From: Bog-756 sp963701325
GTDB lineage: Bacteria > Actinomycetota > Acidimicrobiia > Acidimicrobiales > RAAP-2
Reading direction: 5' to 3'
Length of the DNA stretch: 64,000 nt
Assembly (NCBI GenBank): GCA_963701325.1
Contig: OY969604.1
Coordinates: 2,542,001-2,606,000 of the forward strand
The notes under the pieces were generated by a model. The model searched no databases. It saw nothing but the letters and a program-made list of their open reading frames with translations, and was not told the origin of the DNA. This document shows, piece by piece, positions 8,026-17,533 of the stretch (positions are counted from its first letter, which is position 1; each line of letters opens with the position of its first letter). Both the position numbers and the translations under genes were made by a program.

Positions 8026-9710
8026 GCCGGCAGCCTGACTTCGACACGCGTCCCGACCCCTGGCTGCGAGCTGACTTCCAAGCTTCCGCCGATCAATGCA
8101 CAGCGCTCCTCCATGAAGGTCAGGCCGAATCCGGTGGTCTCGCGATCTCCGGTCTCATCGAACCCCTGTCCGTTGTCCGCGATCAACAGCTGTACGAGGT
8201 CGCCATCTTGAGCGAGCCGGAGGGTAACGGTCGATGCCTGGCCGTGTCTGGCCGCGTTGGTGATGGCTTCCCTGACGATCCTCAGGAGGTTCTCCGTCAC
8301 CTCTCCGTCCAGGACGATGCTCTCGACGATATCCAAGTGGGCGGTCATTCCGTGCCTCGCCGCGAGCTCCTCGACGGTCTGGCCGATCGAAACACGAAGC
8401 GTCTCGGGCGTCTCGGAGAGCATCACGATGGCCCGTCGAGCTTCGTCGAGAGCGCGGTCAGCCGCGTCGGCGAGCTGCTGGATCGTCTGTGGTGTGACTC
8501 CCGCGAGGTTCGAGGGCGTCGCCTTGCTGGCAATGAACGCCAGCTCCTGGGCAAGGCCGTCGTGCAGCTCGCGAGCGATCCGTCGGCGATCTTCCCGGGT
8601 CGCCAGTTCTTCGAGCTGTTCGTGGGCGAGCCAGTTGGACAATGCCAGCTCGACGAGGTGTCCGAGGCTGACCAACTGGTCGACGCTCGTTGTCGGCACT
8701 GGTTCCCGTCTGGTGGCAACGCCGAGAACCCCTTGGAGCTCTCCGTTCGGGGCGATCGGGATCCACGTCGCGTGGTTGACCTGGTGTTCGTCCAGTGCGG
8801 GCTTCTTGGCGGCTCGGCTCGCAGGCTGGATCACCGGACCGGAGGCAACGGCGCCGGTACGTAAGGCCTGCTCGACAACGGGATCGTGAGGAGCGGGCCA
8901 CCCGATGTCGATCGCCGATTCCGTGTCGTCCATCTGGTCGAATTGCGAATCGATGGAGACCCGGCCGTCTTCGATCCTCAGAAATGCGGCGCGGCGCCAA
9001 GCGCTCCCGGGTCGGGATCCGACCGTCGCGGCAAGCTCCACTGCCGTGCGCTTGATCGACGTTGGATCGGTCAGTACCGCGAGGCGGCCCGCCATTTCGT
9101 TGATGGCCTGGGCGTCCTTCAGCAGAAGCTTCGCCCGTTCCCTCGAGCGGACGAGGGGATCGCGCAAGGTGATGATGGCAAACGAGATCACCAGGGACAT
9201 GCCGAAGTAGAGCGCTGCCCGACGAGCCGTCTCTGTGACTGAGTCGTCGGAGAGGAGACTGATGGCGACCGATCCGACCACGACGGCGACGATCGTGATG
9301 CCGGATTCCACCCGGGACCCCATCAGCGCGACCCCGACGATCGGAAGGAACAGCAGGAGGCCGAACCCGGAGTTCTGGTTGGCGGCGAGGGTGAGGAAGC
9401 AAGCCGATGCGGCGTAGATCAAGGCCGGTCCCAGCATCGAGCGGGGGTAGTTGTTCCAGAAGAGCAGCGGAAGGGTCAGGAACAGTCCGGTGCTGATCCA
9501 GAAGTAGATCGGATGGGACAGGCTTCCCGGCAGGAGGACACTGAACTGAACCAGGTCGATGAGGATGAGGATCGGGAGCACTTGCCGCCAGCTCGCCCGC
9601 GGCGGTTTGGATGTCGACCCTCCAGAAGGCGCCTCCGTCTCCTGTGGCGTCGGTATCCGACCTTCCGTCGCCGGGTCCGACCGGGACTGATCAGCCAGTT
9701 CCTGCGTCAC
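8022..9710 (-). CDS. Sensor histidine kinase, HisKA_3/NarX type
   Basis: 562 residues, GTG start. After a polar leader come six or seven membrane helices (from VLPILILIDLVQFSVLL to ALYFGMSLVISFAIIT), then a GAF-like domain (~200-370) with IPIAPNGELQGVLGVA. The dimerisation and phosphotransfer helix RRRIARELHDGLAQELA carries His383, and the HATPase part has NLLRIVREAITNAARHG (N box), ADNGQGFD and TTGFGLTFMEERC. This is the usual layout of partners of NarL regulators. The MASE-like multi-helix sensor suggests a membrane or small-molecule cue. It is co-transcribed with the response regulator through a 4-bp overlap. Confidence 0.92.
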   Translation of the reverse strand: MTQELADQSRSDPATEGRIPTPQETEAPSGGSTSKPPRASWRQVLPILILIDLVQFSVLLPGSLSHPIYFWISTGLFLTLPLLFWNNYPRSMLGPALIYAASACFLTLAANQNSGFGLLLFLPIVGVALMGSRVESGITIVAVVVGSVAISLLSDDSVTETARRAALYFGMSLVISFAIITLRDPLVRSRERAKLLLKDAQAINEMAGRLAVLTDPTSIKRTAVELAATVGSRPGSAWRRAAFLRIEDGRVSIDSQFDQMDDTESAIDIGWPAPHDPVVEQALRTGAVASGPVIQPASRAAKKPALDEHQVNHATWIPIAPNGELQGVLGVATRREPVPTTSVDQLVSLGHLVELALSNWLAHEQLEELATREDRRRIARELHDGLAQELAFIASKATPSNLAGVTPQTIQQLADAADRALDEARRAIVMLSETPETLRVSIGQTVEELAARHGMTAHLDIVESIVLDGEVTENLLRIVREAITNAARHGQASTVTLRLAQDGDLVQLLIADNGQGFDETGDRETTGFGLTFMEERCALIGGSLEVSSQPGVGTRVEVRLPA

Positions 9711-10055
9711 CCGCCCCCCCCCATTCGAGCTACCTCATCAGCTGCACCGTAGTCCTCCGCCTGTCCTTGCGGCAACGGGGACTGTTCCGGGTCCTGAGGT
9801 GGGAGATCGACCGCCGAAATCGATCGAGGCTGCGTCCGAGTGTCGGCCAGCGAATGCGGTACCGAGGTGTGTGTCCAATTCCGTCAACAACCGCATTTTG
9901 AGGATGCAATTTGTCGGCAGATGTGTCTCAATGAGGCCTGGCCCATTCTTTGGGGCGGGGTGATTGCTCTACCTCACCGCAGAGGCGTCATGTCATCAAG
10001 GAATTGGCCCAGAGACCGAGTAGCTGCACCAGCATCAGCTGGGGATGGGGGATCA
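9711..10055. other. Divergent promoter region of kinase and giant secreted protein
   Basis: 345 bases between the kinase start and the chosen start of the giant protein. The frame of the giant protein is open through part of it, but the translated text before MFSDKL has no signal or domain. One inverted repeat, GATCGA-N9-TCGATC (9805-9825), could be an operator. I looked for riboswitch-like conserved cores and saw none. Confidence 0.5.
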
Positions 10056-13000
10056 ATGTTTTCGGACAAGCTGTTCTCTGACGACTCTGGCGCGGCCGAG
10101 GGTAGGCGCAGTTCCGACCGGCCCCGGCGGCCGGCGGGCCGGAAACTCGGCATCAAGGGTTTCGGTCGTCTCGTCTTCGGTCTCGTCATCCTTCTCGGTA
10201 CGTTCGCCGGCATCACGGTCGAGGCGGGGTTGACCGCCAGTCCGGCCTTTGCCGCCGGCACATACACATGGACGACGCCTGCCACGGCTGGGACGTCCGT
10301 GACCTGGTACACCGGGGTGGCCAACAGCCAGAACATCGTGGCCTACGGAGTGAGCGGTGTGAGCGGGACGAGCGCGTATCCGGCGTCCATCACCCTCGCC
10401 TCCGGCACCCTCCCCCCCGGTACGACCGAGGCGACGTCGACGACGAGCACCCCGGCGTGTACCCAGAGCACCTCGGGTTCGGGAACCACCGAGCACTACA
10501 TCCTCACCTGTCCGATTTCCGACACGCCGACACCTGCGCAGACCGGCAGCGACCCGGTCACCTTCACGGCCAATGCTGGCACCGACGGCGGCACGGCCGT
10601 GACCTCCGGGACCGACACCATCACGGTCTCCAACACCACCCAGACCTGCATCTCCCCAGCTTCGGGCGGCACCGCCACGACCATGGCCCCCGGCTACGCC
10701 AACACCTACACCGTGCAGTGTGAGAACGAGACCCACATCTCTGGTACGGCCCTCTACCCGAGCTCGATCAGCATCGCCTCGGGCGGCCTCCCGGCCGACG
10801 CCAACCAGACCTTCGCCACCTCGACCTCGAGTTCACCGGCGTGCACCCAGACCACCTCCGGGTCCGGCACCACCGAGGAGTACATCCTCAACTGCGCCCT
10901 CACGGCCACGCCCACCGGGGCCGACGCGGGTAGTTACCCGATGACGTTCACCTCTACCGTCGACGGGGTCACCCTGACCTCGGGGACCCTCACCGTGACG
11001 GTGGCCCCGGAGACCTTGACCTGCACGGCGCCGGCCTCGGGGGGCACGGCGACGACGTTCAACTCGTCGATCGGCGGCACCAACAACTCCTATTCGGTGG
11101 CCTGTTACGGCTCCGGCACACTTGCACCGACCTACCCCACATCGATCACCGAGACGGGAACGCTGCCGAGCGACATTGTCGAGGCCACCTCGACCTCGAG
11201 TTCACCGGCGTGTACCCAGAGCACCTCCGGCTCAGGCCTGACAGAGCACTACATCCTCACCTGCCCTGTCACCGAAGACGCGGTCTCCGCCGACAACGGC
11301 TCCTACACGGCCACCTTCGGGGCCACCGACTCCAACGACAGCGCCAGCGTGACCTCGGGCACCTGGTCCCTGACGGTGACCGGTCCGTCCGACGTCTGCA
11401 CGGCACCGGCCTCGGGCGGCACGGCGACCACCTTCAAGGTCGGGATCGCCAACACCTACGCGGTCAGCTGTTACGGCACCGGGTTCGGCTCGGCCAACGC
11501 CGGGAACTACCCGACCATCTCGCTCAACAGCGGTACCTTGCCCACGGACGCCAACTTCTTTCCCACCACCGGCACTCCGGCCTGCACACAGTCCACGTCG
11601 GGATCGGGCCTCACCGAGGAGTACATCGAGACCTGTAACGTCACCGAGACGCCGACCGCCTCCGACGTCGCCTCCTACCCAGTGACCTTCGCGGCCACCC
11701 CTGGGGCCAACGGCGGGACCTCGGTGGTCTCGGGCACCTGGACGTTGACCGTGGCTGGGATCACTCCGACCTGCATCGACCCGGCCTCGGGTGGCACGTC
11801 GACGACGTTCTACACGGGTACAACGGACTCCTACACGGTCGAGTGCGAGGCCCAGAGCGGGGTCTCCGGCGTGACCGCCTATCCGTCCTCGATCGCCATC
11901 GCGAGTGGCGCCCTTCCCGCTGACGCGAGCGAGAACTTCTTCTCGTCGACCGGATCGCCGGCCTGCACCACCGGGACCTCCGGCTCCGGTGCAACGGAGG
12001 AGTACATCCTCGAGTGCGCATTGACGGCCAACCCGACCGTCGCCGACGCGGGTAGTGATCCGTTCACGTTCACGGCGACCGGTCCGGGTGGAGCCGGTAC
12101 GGCAACCTCGGGAACACTGACGGTCACCGTCAGCCCGCCGACCACGACGTGCTCGACGCCGGCCGCCGGGGGCACATCCGCCTCGTGGGTGGACGGTACC
12201 GCCGAGACAGAGACGATCACCTGCTACAGCCAGGGCTTCGCCACCGCCAACGCCGGCAACTACCCGTCGGCCATCACCCTCAACTCCGGCGCCTTGCCCT
12301 CGGACGCAACAGAGGCGACATCTCTGACCAGTTCCCCCGCCTGTACGACGGCCACCTCCGGCTCCGGCGTGACCGAGGAGTACGAGCTCGAGTGCGCGGT
12401 CAAGGACACGCCGGTCTACGCCGACAACGGCACCTACCACACGACCTTCCTCGCCACCGGTGGTGCCAACGGGGCGCCCAACCTGGTCTCGGGCACCTTG
12501 ACCCTCACGATCTCCCAGCCTGCACCTGAGTGGTACACAACCGGCACAACCGACGGTAACTACGACTCAGTCATCAAGGGCGTTCCGTTCTGCTACGACC
12601 TCGAGGTCAGCGCCGGCCAGCAGGGCCCGACGGGAACGAACCCCGGATCCACCGGTTCCCTGCCCCTGACCGGCCTCACCGCGGGCGCCACGCCGTCGGG
12701 TGTGACGAACTACCAGATCAAGAACGTCAACCTGACAGCCGGTACCGCCCAGCTCTGCGGCACGAACAACAACAACGCGGCCAGCGCGCCGGTGACCATG
12801 GCACCGGTGGCGACCAACTCGGGTGGTTCGGCCACCGACAGCATCCCGCTCTGGTCGCAGAACGAATGCACGTGGACGGCGAGCGGCAGCACTTCTGTCT
12901 CCATGTTCGACACGAACCAGGACCTCGAACAGGCCGGAACGCAGTCGGCGTTCGGACAACCCATCTCCAGCGGTGAGAGCCTTGGCGGGGCGAGTGGTGG

Positions 13001-16000
13001 AACCGAGAACTATCCGACGTGCACCGGCGGGGTCGGGGTCTCCGCCTCGGGCGGCCTGGGCGACGCCTGGACCATGAATTCGGCGAACCCGCTGCCGACG
13101 CCCACCGATAGCAACCCCTCGGCGGCCCTGGGCGATCTGCCATCGTCAAACCTGGATCTGGCCAGCGCTGACAGCACCACGAACTACATCGGCGGCTGCT
13201 GGGGCGGAACCAACATCCTGGCGTCGACCAGCACCACCTCATTCGGAGGCGGCTCGTCGACTGCCCACATGACTCTGCCCAGCTCGTGGTCGAACGGTGG
13301 GGATTGTGCCTACGGATCACTCGGCTCGAACTCGGCCGGGGGCAACACCGACACACTTGGAGGAACCAACGGCGGACAACCAGCGACGGGTGATGCCAAC
13401 TGCCCTCCGGATCAAGCCGACGTCAATGCCGGTTACGTGAGTTGTGCCGTGATCGCCTCATCGGGCAACGACGAGAACGGTTCGGTCAACTACTCGAGCA
13501 TGGACGTCTTCTTCAACGGGCAGCCGGTGCCCCAGACCCCGACCGCCTCGATCTCGAACAGCACCGTCCTGGCCGGGGACACCGTCTCAGTGACCGGTGG
13601 GACCAACTGGTGGGGCAGCCCCAGCGGGGCACCCGATCCCAATCCGACGGGTGACTTCCAGAACGGCGCCAGCGACTTCTATTCGGTCGGCGCACCGAGC
13701 GTGTACATCGGCACCAGCCGGGCCACCGCCGTGCCCGTGGCCAACTCGACGATCACCATCGGAGGCAACACCTACGCCTGCACCGGGGCCGAGTCCACCA
13801 CCGTCGGGCCCAACCCCTGCACGCTGAGCGTGGGACAGCCGACCGGGTCATTCCAGGTGCCCAGCAATCTCGCCCCGGGCTCCTACAACCTCTATATCGA
13901 CGAGTCGAACACCAGCCCGCTCCCGGGTAACGGACCGAACGACTCCTACCAGACGGCGACGAGCAGGAACCTGGGCACCGTCGAGTCCTCCACGCCGATC
14001 GACGTGGAGGGCCCGATGGTGGTCAAGACTGCGACCACGGCCTATCCTGACGGCGGCTACTCGGTGGCCGGTGACCAGATCAGCTACAGCTACGCCGTCA
14101 CGTACAACGGACCCGGCACCCTGACCAACATCACAGTCACTGACAACAAGATCCCGACCGCCGACATCTCCTGCCCGAGCTCGTCTCTGGCCAGTGGCGC
14201 ATCGGAGACCTGCACCGCCACCTACACGGTGACCCAGGCCGACGTGGACGCGGGATCGGTCACCAACATCGCCACCGCCAGCGGCACCTCGCCGTCCGAC
14301 AGCACGGTGACTTCGGCCCCCTCGTCGGTCACGGTACTTGCGTCGGATGCCACCTCCAGCCTGAGCCTCACCAAGTCGACGACCTCGACGGGGTACGGAA
14401 CTGCCGGCGACACCATCCCCTACAGCTACCTGGTCACCAACACCGGGACGACCACCGAGTCGAACATCGCGGTCTCGGACAACCTGGTCGGAACAGTCAC
14501 CTGCCCGGACCCGACGCTCGCCCCCGGTGCCTCGGAGACCTGCACCGGCACCTACACGGTGACTCAGGCCGACGTCGACACCGGATCCGTGACCAACACG
14601 GCGACGGCCGGCGGCACCAACCCGATCGGTACGGCGGTGACCTCGGCCTCCTCGTCCGTCACGGTGGAGGCGTCGAACGCCAGCTCTACACTGAGCCTCA
14701 CCAAGTCGACCACCTCGACGGGGTACGGGGCAGTCGGTGACACCATCTCCTACAGCTACCTGGTCACAAACACCGGGACGACCACCGAGTCGAACATCGC
14801 GGTCTCGGACAACCTGGTCGCCACGGTCAGCTGCCCGGACGCGACGCTTGCCCCCGGTGCCTCGGAGACCTGCACCGGCACCTACACGGTCACCCAGGCC
14901 GACGTCGATGCCGGATCCGTGACCAACACGGCGACGGCCGGTGGCACCAACCCGCAGAGTACGTCGGTGACTTCGGCTTCCTCCTCTATCACGGTCGAAG
15001 CGTCGAATGCCACCTCCAGCCTGAGCCTCGTCAAGTCGAGCACCTCGACCGGATACGGAGCTGCCGGTGACACCATCTCCTACAGCTACCTGGTCACAAA
15101 CACCGGGACGACCACCGAGTCGAACATCGCGGTCTCGGACAACCTGGTCGCCACGGTCACCTGCCCGGACGCGACGCTTGCCCCCGGTGCCTCGGAAACC
15201 TGCACCGGCACCTACACGGTCACCCAGGCCGACGTCGACGCCGGATCCGTGACCAACACGGCGACCGCCGGTGGTACCAACGGGCAGGATACGACGGTGA
15301 CCTCGGCTTCCTCGTCGGTCACGGTCGGAACGTCGAATACGACCTCCAGCCTGAACCTCGTCAAGTCGACCACCTCGAGGGGGTTCGCAGCTGCCGGTAA
15401 CACCATCCCGTACAGCTACCTGGTCGACAACACCGGGACGACCACCGAGTCGAACATCGCAGTCTCGGACAACCTGATCGCAACGGTCAACTGCCCGGAC
15501 CCGACGCTCGCCCCCGGCGCCTCGGAAACCTGCACCGGCACCTACACGGTGACCCAGGCGGACGTCGATGCGGGATCCGTGACCAACACGGCGACGGCCA
15601 GTGGCACCGATCCGCAGGATACGACGGTGACCTCGACTTCGTATTCCCTCACCGTCCTGGCGTCGGGAGCGACGAGCAGCCTGCGCCTGACCAAGTCGAC
15701 CACTTCGACGGGGTACGGAGCAGCCGGTGACACCATCTCTTACAAGTACCTGGTCACCAACACCGGGACGACCACCGAGTCGAACATTGCAGTCTCGGAC
15801 AACTTGATCGCCACGGTCACCTGCCCGGACCCGACGCTCGCCCCCGGTGCCTCGGAGACCTGCACCGGCACCTACACGGTGACCCAGGCCGACGTCGATG
15901 CCGGATCCGTGACCAACATGGCGACGGTATCGGCAACCGATCCTCATGGTGACTCGATAACCGGCGAATCGTCGCTCACGGTGGAGGCGTCGAATGCCAC

Positions 16001-17372
16001 TTCCAGCCTGAGCCTGACCAAGTCGACCACCTCGACGGGGTACGCCAAGGCCGGTGACACCATTTCGTACAGCTACCTGGTGACGAACACCGGGACGACC
16101 ACCGAGTCGAACATTGCGGTCTCGGACAACAAGGTCGCCACGGTCACCTGCCCGGACCCGACGCTCGCCCCCGGTGCCTCGGAGACCTGCACCGGCACCT
16201 ACACGGTGACCCAGGCCGACGTCGATGCCGGATCCGTGACCAACACGGCGACGGCCGATGGCGCCAACCCGCAGAGTACGCCGGTGATCTCGGCCTCCTC
16301 GTCGGTCACGGTGGCGGCATCCAATGCCACCTCCAGCCTGAGCTTGACCAAGTCGACCACCTCGACGGGGTACGCCAAGGCAGGGAACACCATCCCCTAC
16401 AGCTACCTGGTGACCAACACCGGAACGACCACCGAGTCGCACATCGCGGTCTCGGACAACAAGGTGGCAACGGTCACCTGCCCGGATGCGACGCTCGCCC
16501 CCGGTGCCTCGGAGACCTGCACCGGGACCTACACCGTGACCCAGGGTGCTGTGAACACCGGATCCGTGACCAACACGGCGACGGCCAGTGGCACCAACCC
16601 GCAGTCCACGACGGTGACCTCGGCCTCCTCGTCGGTCACGGTGTACGCAACGGGAGCGACGAGCAGCCTGGGCCTGGCCGTCACATTTTCGCCTGACGGG
16701 TTCTCCGCTGCTGGTCAGGTATTGACCTACTCGCTCACGCTGACCAATACGGGCACCGAGACTCTCACTCACCTGAGTGGTCACAGCAGCACGCTTCCCG
16801 CTGGAGTCACCTGCCCAGTGCCTCCGTATACCCTGGCGCCTGGAGCAAAGGTCGTCTGCACGGAGACCTACACGACGACCTCTGCCAACGTGACCGCCCG
16901 ATCGGTGACCAACACTGCGACGGCCAGCGCCAAGAATCCGCAGAACACGACGGTGACGTCTGCATCCGCCACCGTGATCGCCCGGTTGGTTCCAAAGAGC
17001 TTGGCCTGCACCAGGGTCGTGGGGAGCGAAAGCTCCACGGTCACCATCTCGGGGTGCAACGTGCCAACGGCCGACAAGCTGACGTACGCGTCCGCTTCGG
17101 CTCCAAAGGGTGTGGCTTTGGCCACTGGAGGTACGGTGACCTGGTCGTCGAGCAGGAAGACCACGATCTTCGCGATCACGAAGGTGGTGGCGGGCGGCAC
17201 GGCCTGCAGAACGGTCCCAGGGACATCGGAGATCGTGGCCACTGGGTCGGTCACCGGCGGTACGGCAGCGCCGGCAATCACTTCGAACGGCCAGTTGGTC
17301 TCGGTCTCGATCTGCCTCAATGCGACCACCCATGCGATTACCATCGCACCGGGAACGACCGCCCAGCTTTGA
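10056..17372 (+). CDS. Giant secreted repeat protein, adhesin-like (DUF11/DUF7507 repeats)
   Basis: 2438 residues from the ATG at 10056, chosen because GGGGATGGGGG precedes it and a signal peptide follows: basic stretch, hydrophobic helix LVFGLVILLGTFAGI (about 39-53), cleavage near SPAFA-AG (about 66). Residues ~68-820 hold six ~120-residue beta repeats, each with cysteines in fixed places (e.g. PACTQSTSGSG and EEYILTC). A unique region (~820-1315) contains VNYSSMDVFFNGQPVP. Residues ~1317-2310 hold nine ~110-residue repeats of DUF11/DUF7507 type with LAPGASETCTGTYTV and DVDAGSVTNTAT. A short tail with cysteines ends in TTAQL. There is no LPxTG motif or C-terminal membrane helix, so release or non-covalent attachment is likely. 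It could be a surface layer, filament or adhesin; its ligand is unknown. Confidence 0.85.
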   Translation: MFSDKLFSDDSGAAEGRRSSDRPRRPAGRKLGIKGFGRLVFGLVILLGTFAGITVEAGLTASPAFAAGTYTWTTPATAGTSVTWYTGVANSQNIVAYGVSGVSGTSAYPASITLASGTLPPGTTEATSTTSTPACTQSTSGSGTTEHYILTCPISDTPTPAQTGSDPVTFTANAGTDGGTAVTSGTDTITVSNTTQTCISPASGGTATTMAPGYANTYTVQCENETHISGTALYPSSISIASGGLPADANQTFATSTSSSPACTQTTSGSGTTEEYILNCALTATPTGADAGSYPMTFTSTVDGVTLTSGTLTVTVAPETLTCTAPASGGTATTFNSSIGGTNNSYSVACYGSGTLAPTYPTSITETGTLPSDIVEATSTSSSPACTQSTSGSGLTEHYILTCPVTEDAVSADNGSYTATFGATDSNDSASVTSGTWSLTVTGPSDVCTAPASGGTATTFKVGIANTYAVSCYGTGFGSANAGNYPTISLNSGTLPTDANFFPTTGTPACTQSTSGSGLTEEYIETCNVTETPTASDVASYPVTFAATPGANGGTSVVSGTWTLTVAGITPTCIDPASGGTSTTFYTGTTDSYTVECEAQSGVSGVTAYPSSIAIASGALPADASENFFSSTGSPACTTGTSGSGATEEYILECALTANPTVADAGSDPFTFTATGPGGAGTATSGTLTVTVSPPTTTCSTPAAGGTSASWVDGTAETETITCYSQGFATANAGNYPSAITLNSGALPSDATEATSLTSSPACTTATSGSGVTEEYELECAVKDTPVYADNGTYHTTFLATGGANGAPNLVSGTLTLTISQPAPEWYTTGTTDGNYDSVIKGVPFCYDLEVSAGQQGPTGTNPGSTGSLPLTGLTAGATPSGVTNYQIKNVNLTAGTAQLCGTNNNNAASAPVTMAPVATNSGGSATDSIPLWSQNECTWTASGSTSVSMFDTNQDLEQAGTQSAFGQPISSGESLGGASGGTENYPTCTGGVGVSASGGLGDAWTMNSANPLPTPTDSNPSAALGDLPSSNLDLASADSTTNYIGGCWGGTNILASTSTTSFGGGSSTAHMTLPSSWSNGGDCAYGSLGSNSAGGNTDTLGGTNGGQPATGDANCPPDQADVNAGYVSCAVIASSGNDENGSVNYSSMDVFFNGQPVPQTPTASISNSTVLAGDTVSVTGGTNWWGSPSGAPDPNPTGDFQNGASDFYSVGAPSVYIGTSRATAVPVANSTITIGGNTYACTGAESTTVGPNPCTLSVGQPTGSFQVPSNLAPGSYNLYIDESNTSPLPGNGPNDSYQTATSRNLGTVESSTPIDVEGPMVVKTATTAYPDGGYSVAGDQISYSYAVTYNGPGTLTNITVTDNKIPTADISCPSSSLASGASETCTATYTVTQADVDAGSVTNIATASGTSPSDSTVTSAPSSVTVLASDATSSLSLTKSTTSTGYGTAGDTIPYSYLVTNTGTTTESNIAVSDNLVGTVTCPDPTLAPGASETCTGTYTVTQADVDTGSVTNTATAGGTNPIGTAVTSASSSVTVEASNASSTLSLTKSTTSTGYGAVGDTISYSYLVTNTGTTTESNIAVSDNLVATVSCPDATLAPGASETCTGTYTVTQADVDAGSVTNTATAGGTNPQSTSVTSASSSITVEASNATSSLSLVKSSTSTGYGAAGDTISYSYLVTNTGTTTESNIAVSDNLVATVTCPDATLAPGASETCTGTYTVTQADVDAGSVTNTATAGGTNGQDTTVTSASSSVTVGTSNTTSSLNLVKSTTSRGFAAAGNTIPYSYLVDNTGTTTESNIAVSDNLIATVNCPDPTLAPGASETCTGTYTVTQADVDAGSVTNTATASGTDPQDTTVTSTSYSLTVLASGATSSLRLTKSTTSTGYGAAGDTISYKYLVTNTGTTTESNIAVSDNLIATVTCPDPTLAPGASETCTGTYTVTQADVDAGSVTNMATVSATDPHGDSITGESSLTVEASNATSSLSLTKSTTSTGYAKAGDTISYSYLVTNTGTTTESNIAVSDNKVATVTCPDPTLAPGASETCTGTYTVTQADVDAGSVTNTATADGANPQSTPVISASSSVTVAASNATSSLSLTKSTTSTGYAKAGNTIPYSYLVTNTGTTTESHIAVSDNKVATVTCPDATLAPGASETCTGTYTVTQGAVNTGSVTNTATASGTNPQSTTVTSASSSVTVYATGATSSLGLAVTFSPDGFSAAGQVLTYSLTLTNTGTETLTHLSGHSSTLPAGVTCPVPPYTLAPGAKVVCTETYTTTSANVTARSVTNTATASAKNPQNTTVTSASATVIARLVPKSLACTRVVGSESSTVTISGCNVPTADKLTYASASAPKGVALATGGTVTWSSSRKTTIFAITKVVAGGTACRTVPGTSEIVATGSVTGGTAAPAITSNGQLVSVSICLNATTHAITIAPGTTAQL
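10257..12518 (+). repeat. Six diverged ~360-bp coding repeats (type A) in the giant protein
   Basis: Six in-frame units of about 120 residues. Common marks are a start near CTAPASGGTATTF, then YPSSI, a leucine-proline turn, PACTQSTSGSG, EEYILTC, and a closing TSGTLTVTV. Four cysteines per unit hold the same positions in most units (the first unit has fewer), suggesting disulfide-stabilised Ig-like domains. The units differ enough that the duplication is old. Confidence 0.85.
14005..16992 (+). repeat. Nine ~330-bp coding repeats (type B), seven nearly identical
   Basis: Nine in-frame units of 109-112 residues. Units 2 to 8 are nearly identical at DNA level and spaced by 330 bp (327 bp once); unit 1 and unit 9 are diverged. 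Anchors are LSLTKSTTSTGYG, SYLVTNTGTTTESNIAVSDN, TCPDPTLAPGASETCTGTYT and VTNTAT. Two cysteines per unit. Near identity points to recent expansion or gene conversion, so unit number is likely to vary and short-read assemblies may miscount it. Confidence 0.92.
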
Positions 17373-17426
17373 GTACTCGCATCGGTCCCACCGTGCCAGT
17401 CTGTGCACGGTGGGACCGATGAGTAC
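17373..17426 (+). terminator. Long hairpin terminator after the giant gene
   Basis: Starting at the stop codon of the giant protein, a 17-bp perfect stem (17380-17396 with 17405-17421) is extended by five more pairs beyond a 2-base bulge (GTACT at 17373, AGTAC at 17422). The loop is 8 bases. No T-run follows, as is common for actinobacterial terminators. Confidence 0.8.
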
Positions 17427-17533
17427 GACTGCAATCCGCCTGAGTTGCCAGCTCTGACGGTAACCAGTCCCGCAACTCCCGGTGTCCGCAGGACAGCCTG
17501 GCGTCGACCAACTCTGCGAGGGGTCGAGCGCGT

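Noticed and set aside
9711..10055. Possible riboswitch or structured leader ahead of the giant gene
   Set aside because: No conserved core of a known riboswitch class could be recognised; only a short GATCGA/TCGATC inverted repeat is visible.
10257..16992. Regular repeats examined as a possible CRISPR array
   Set aside because: Units are 330-360 bp, in frame, and code for beta domains; no short direct repeats with unique spacers and no cas genes are present.
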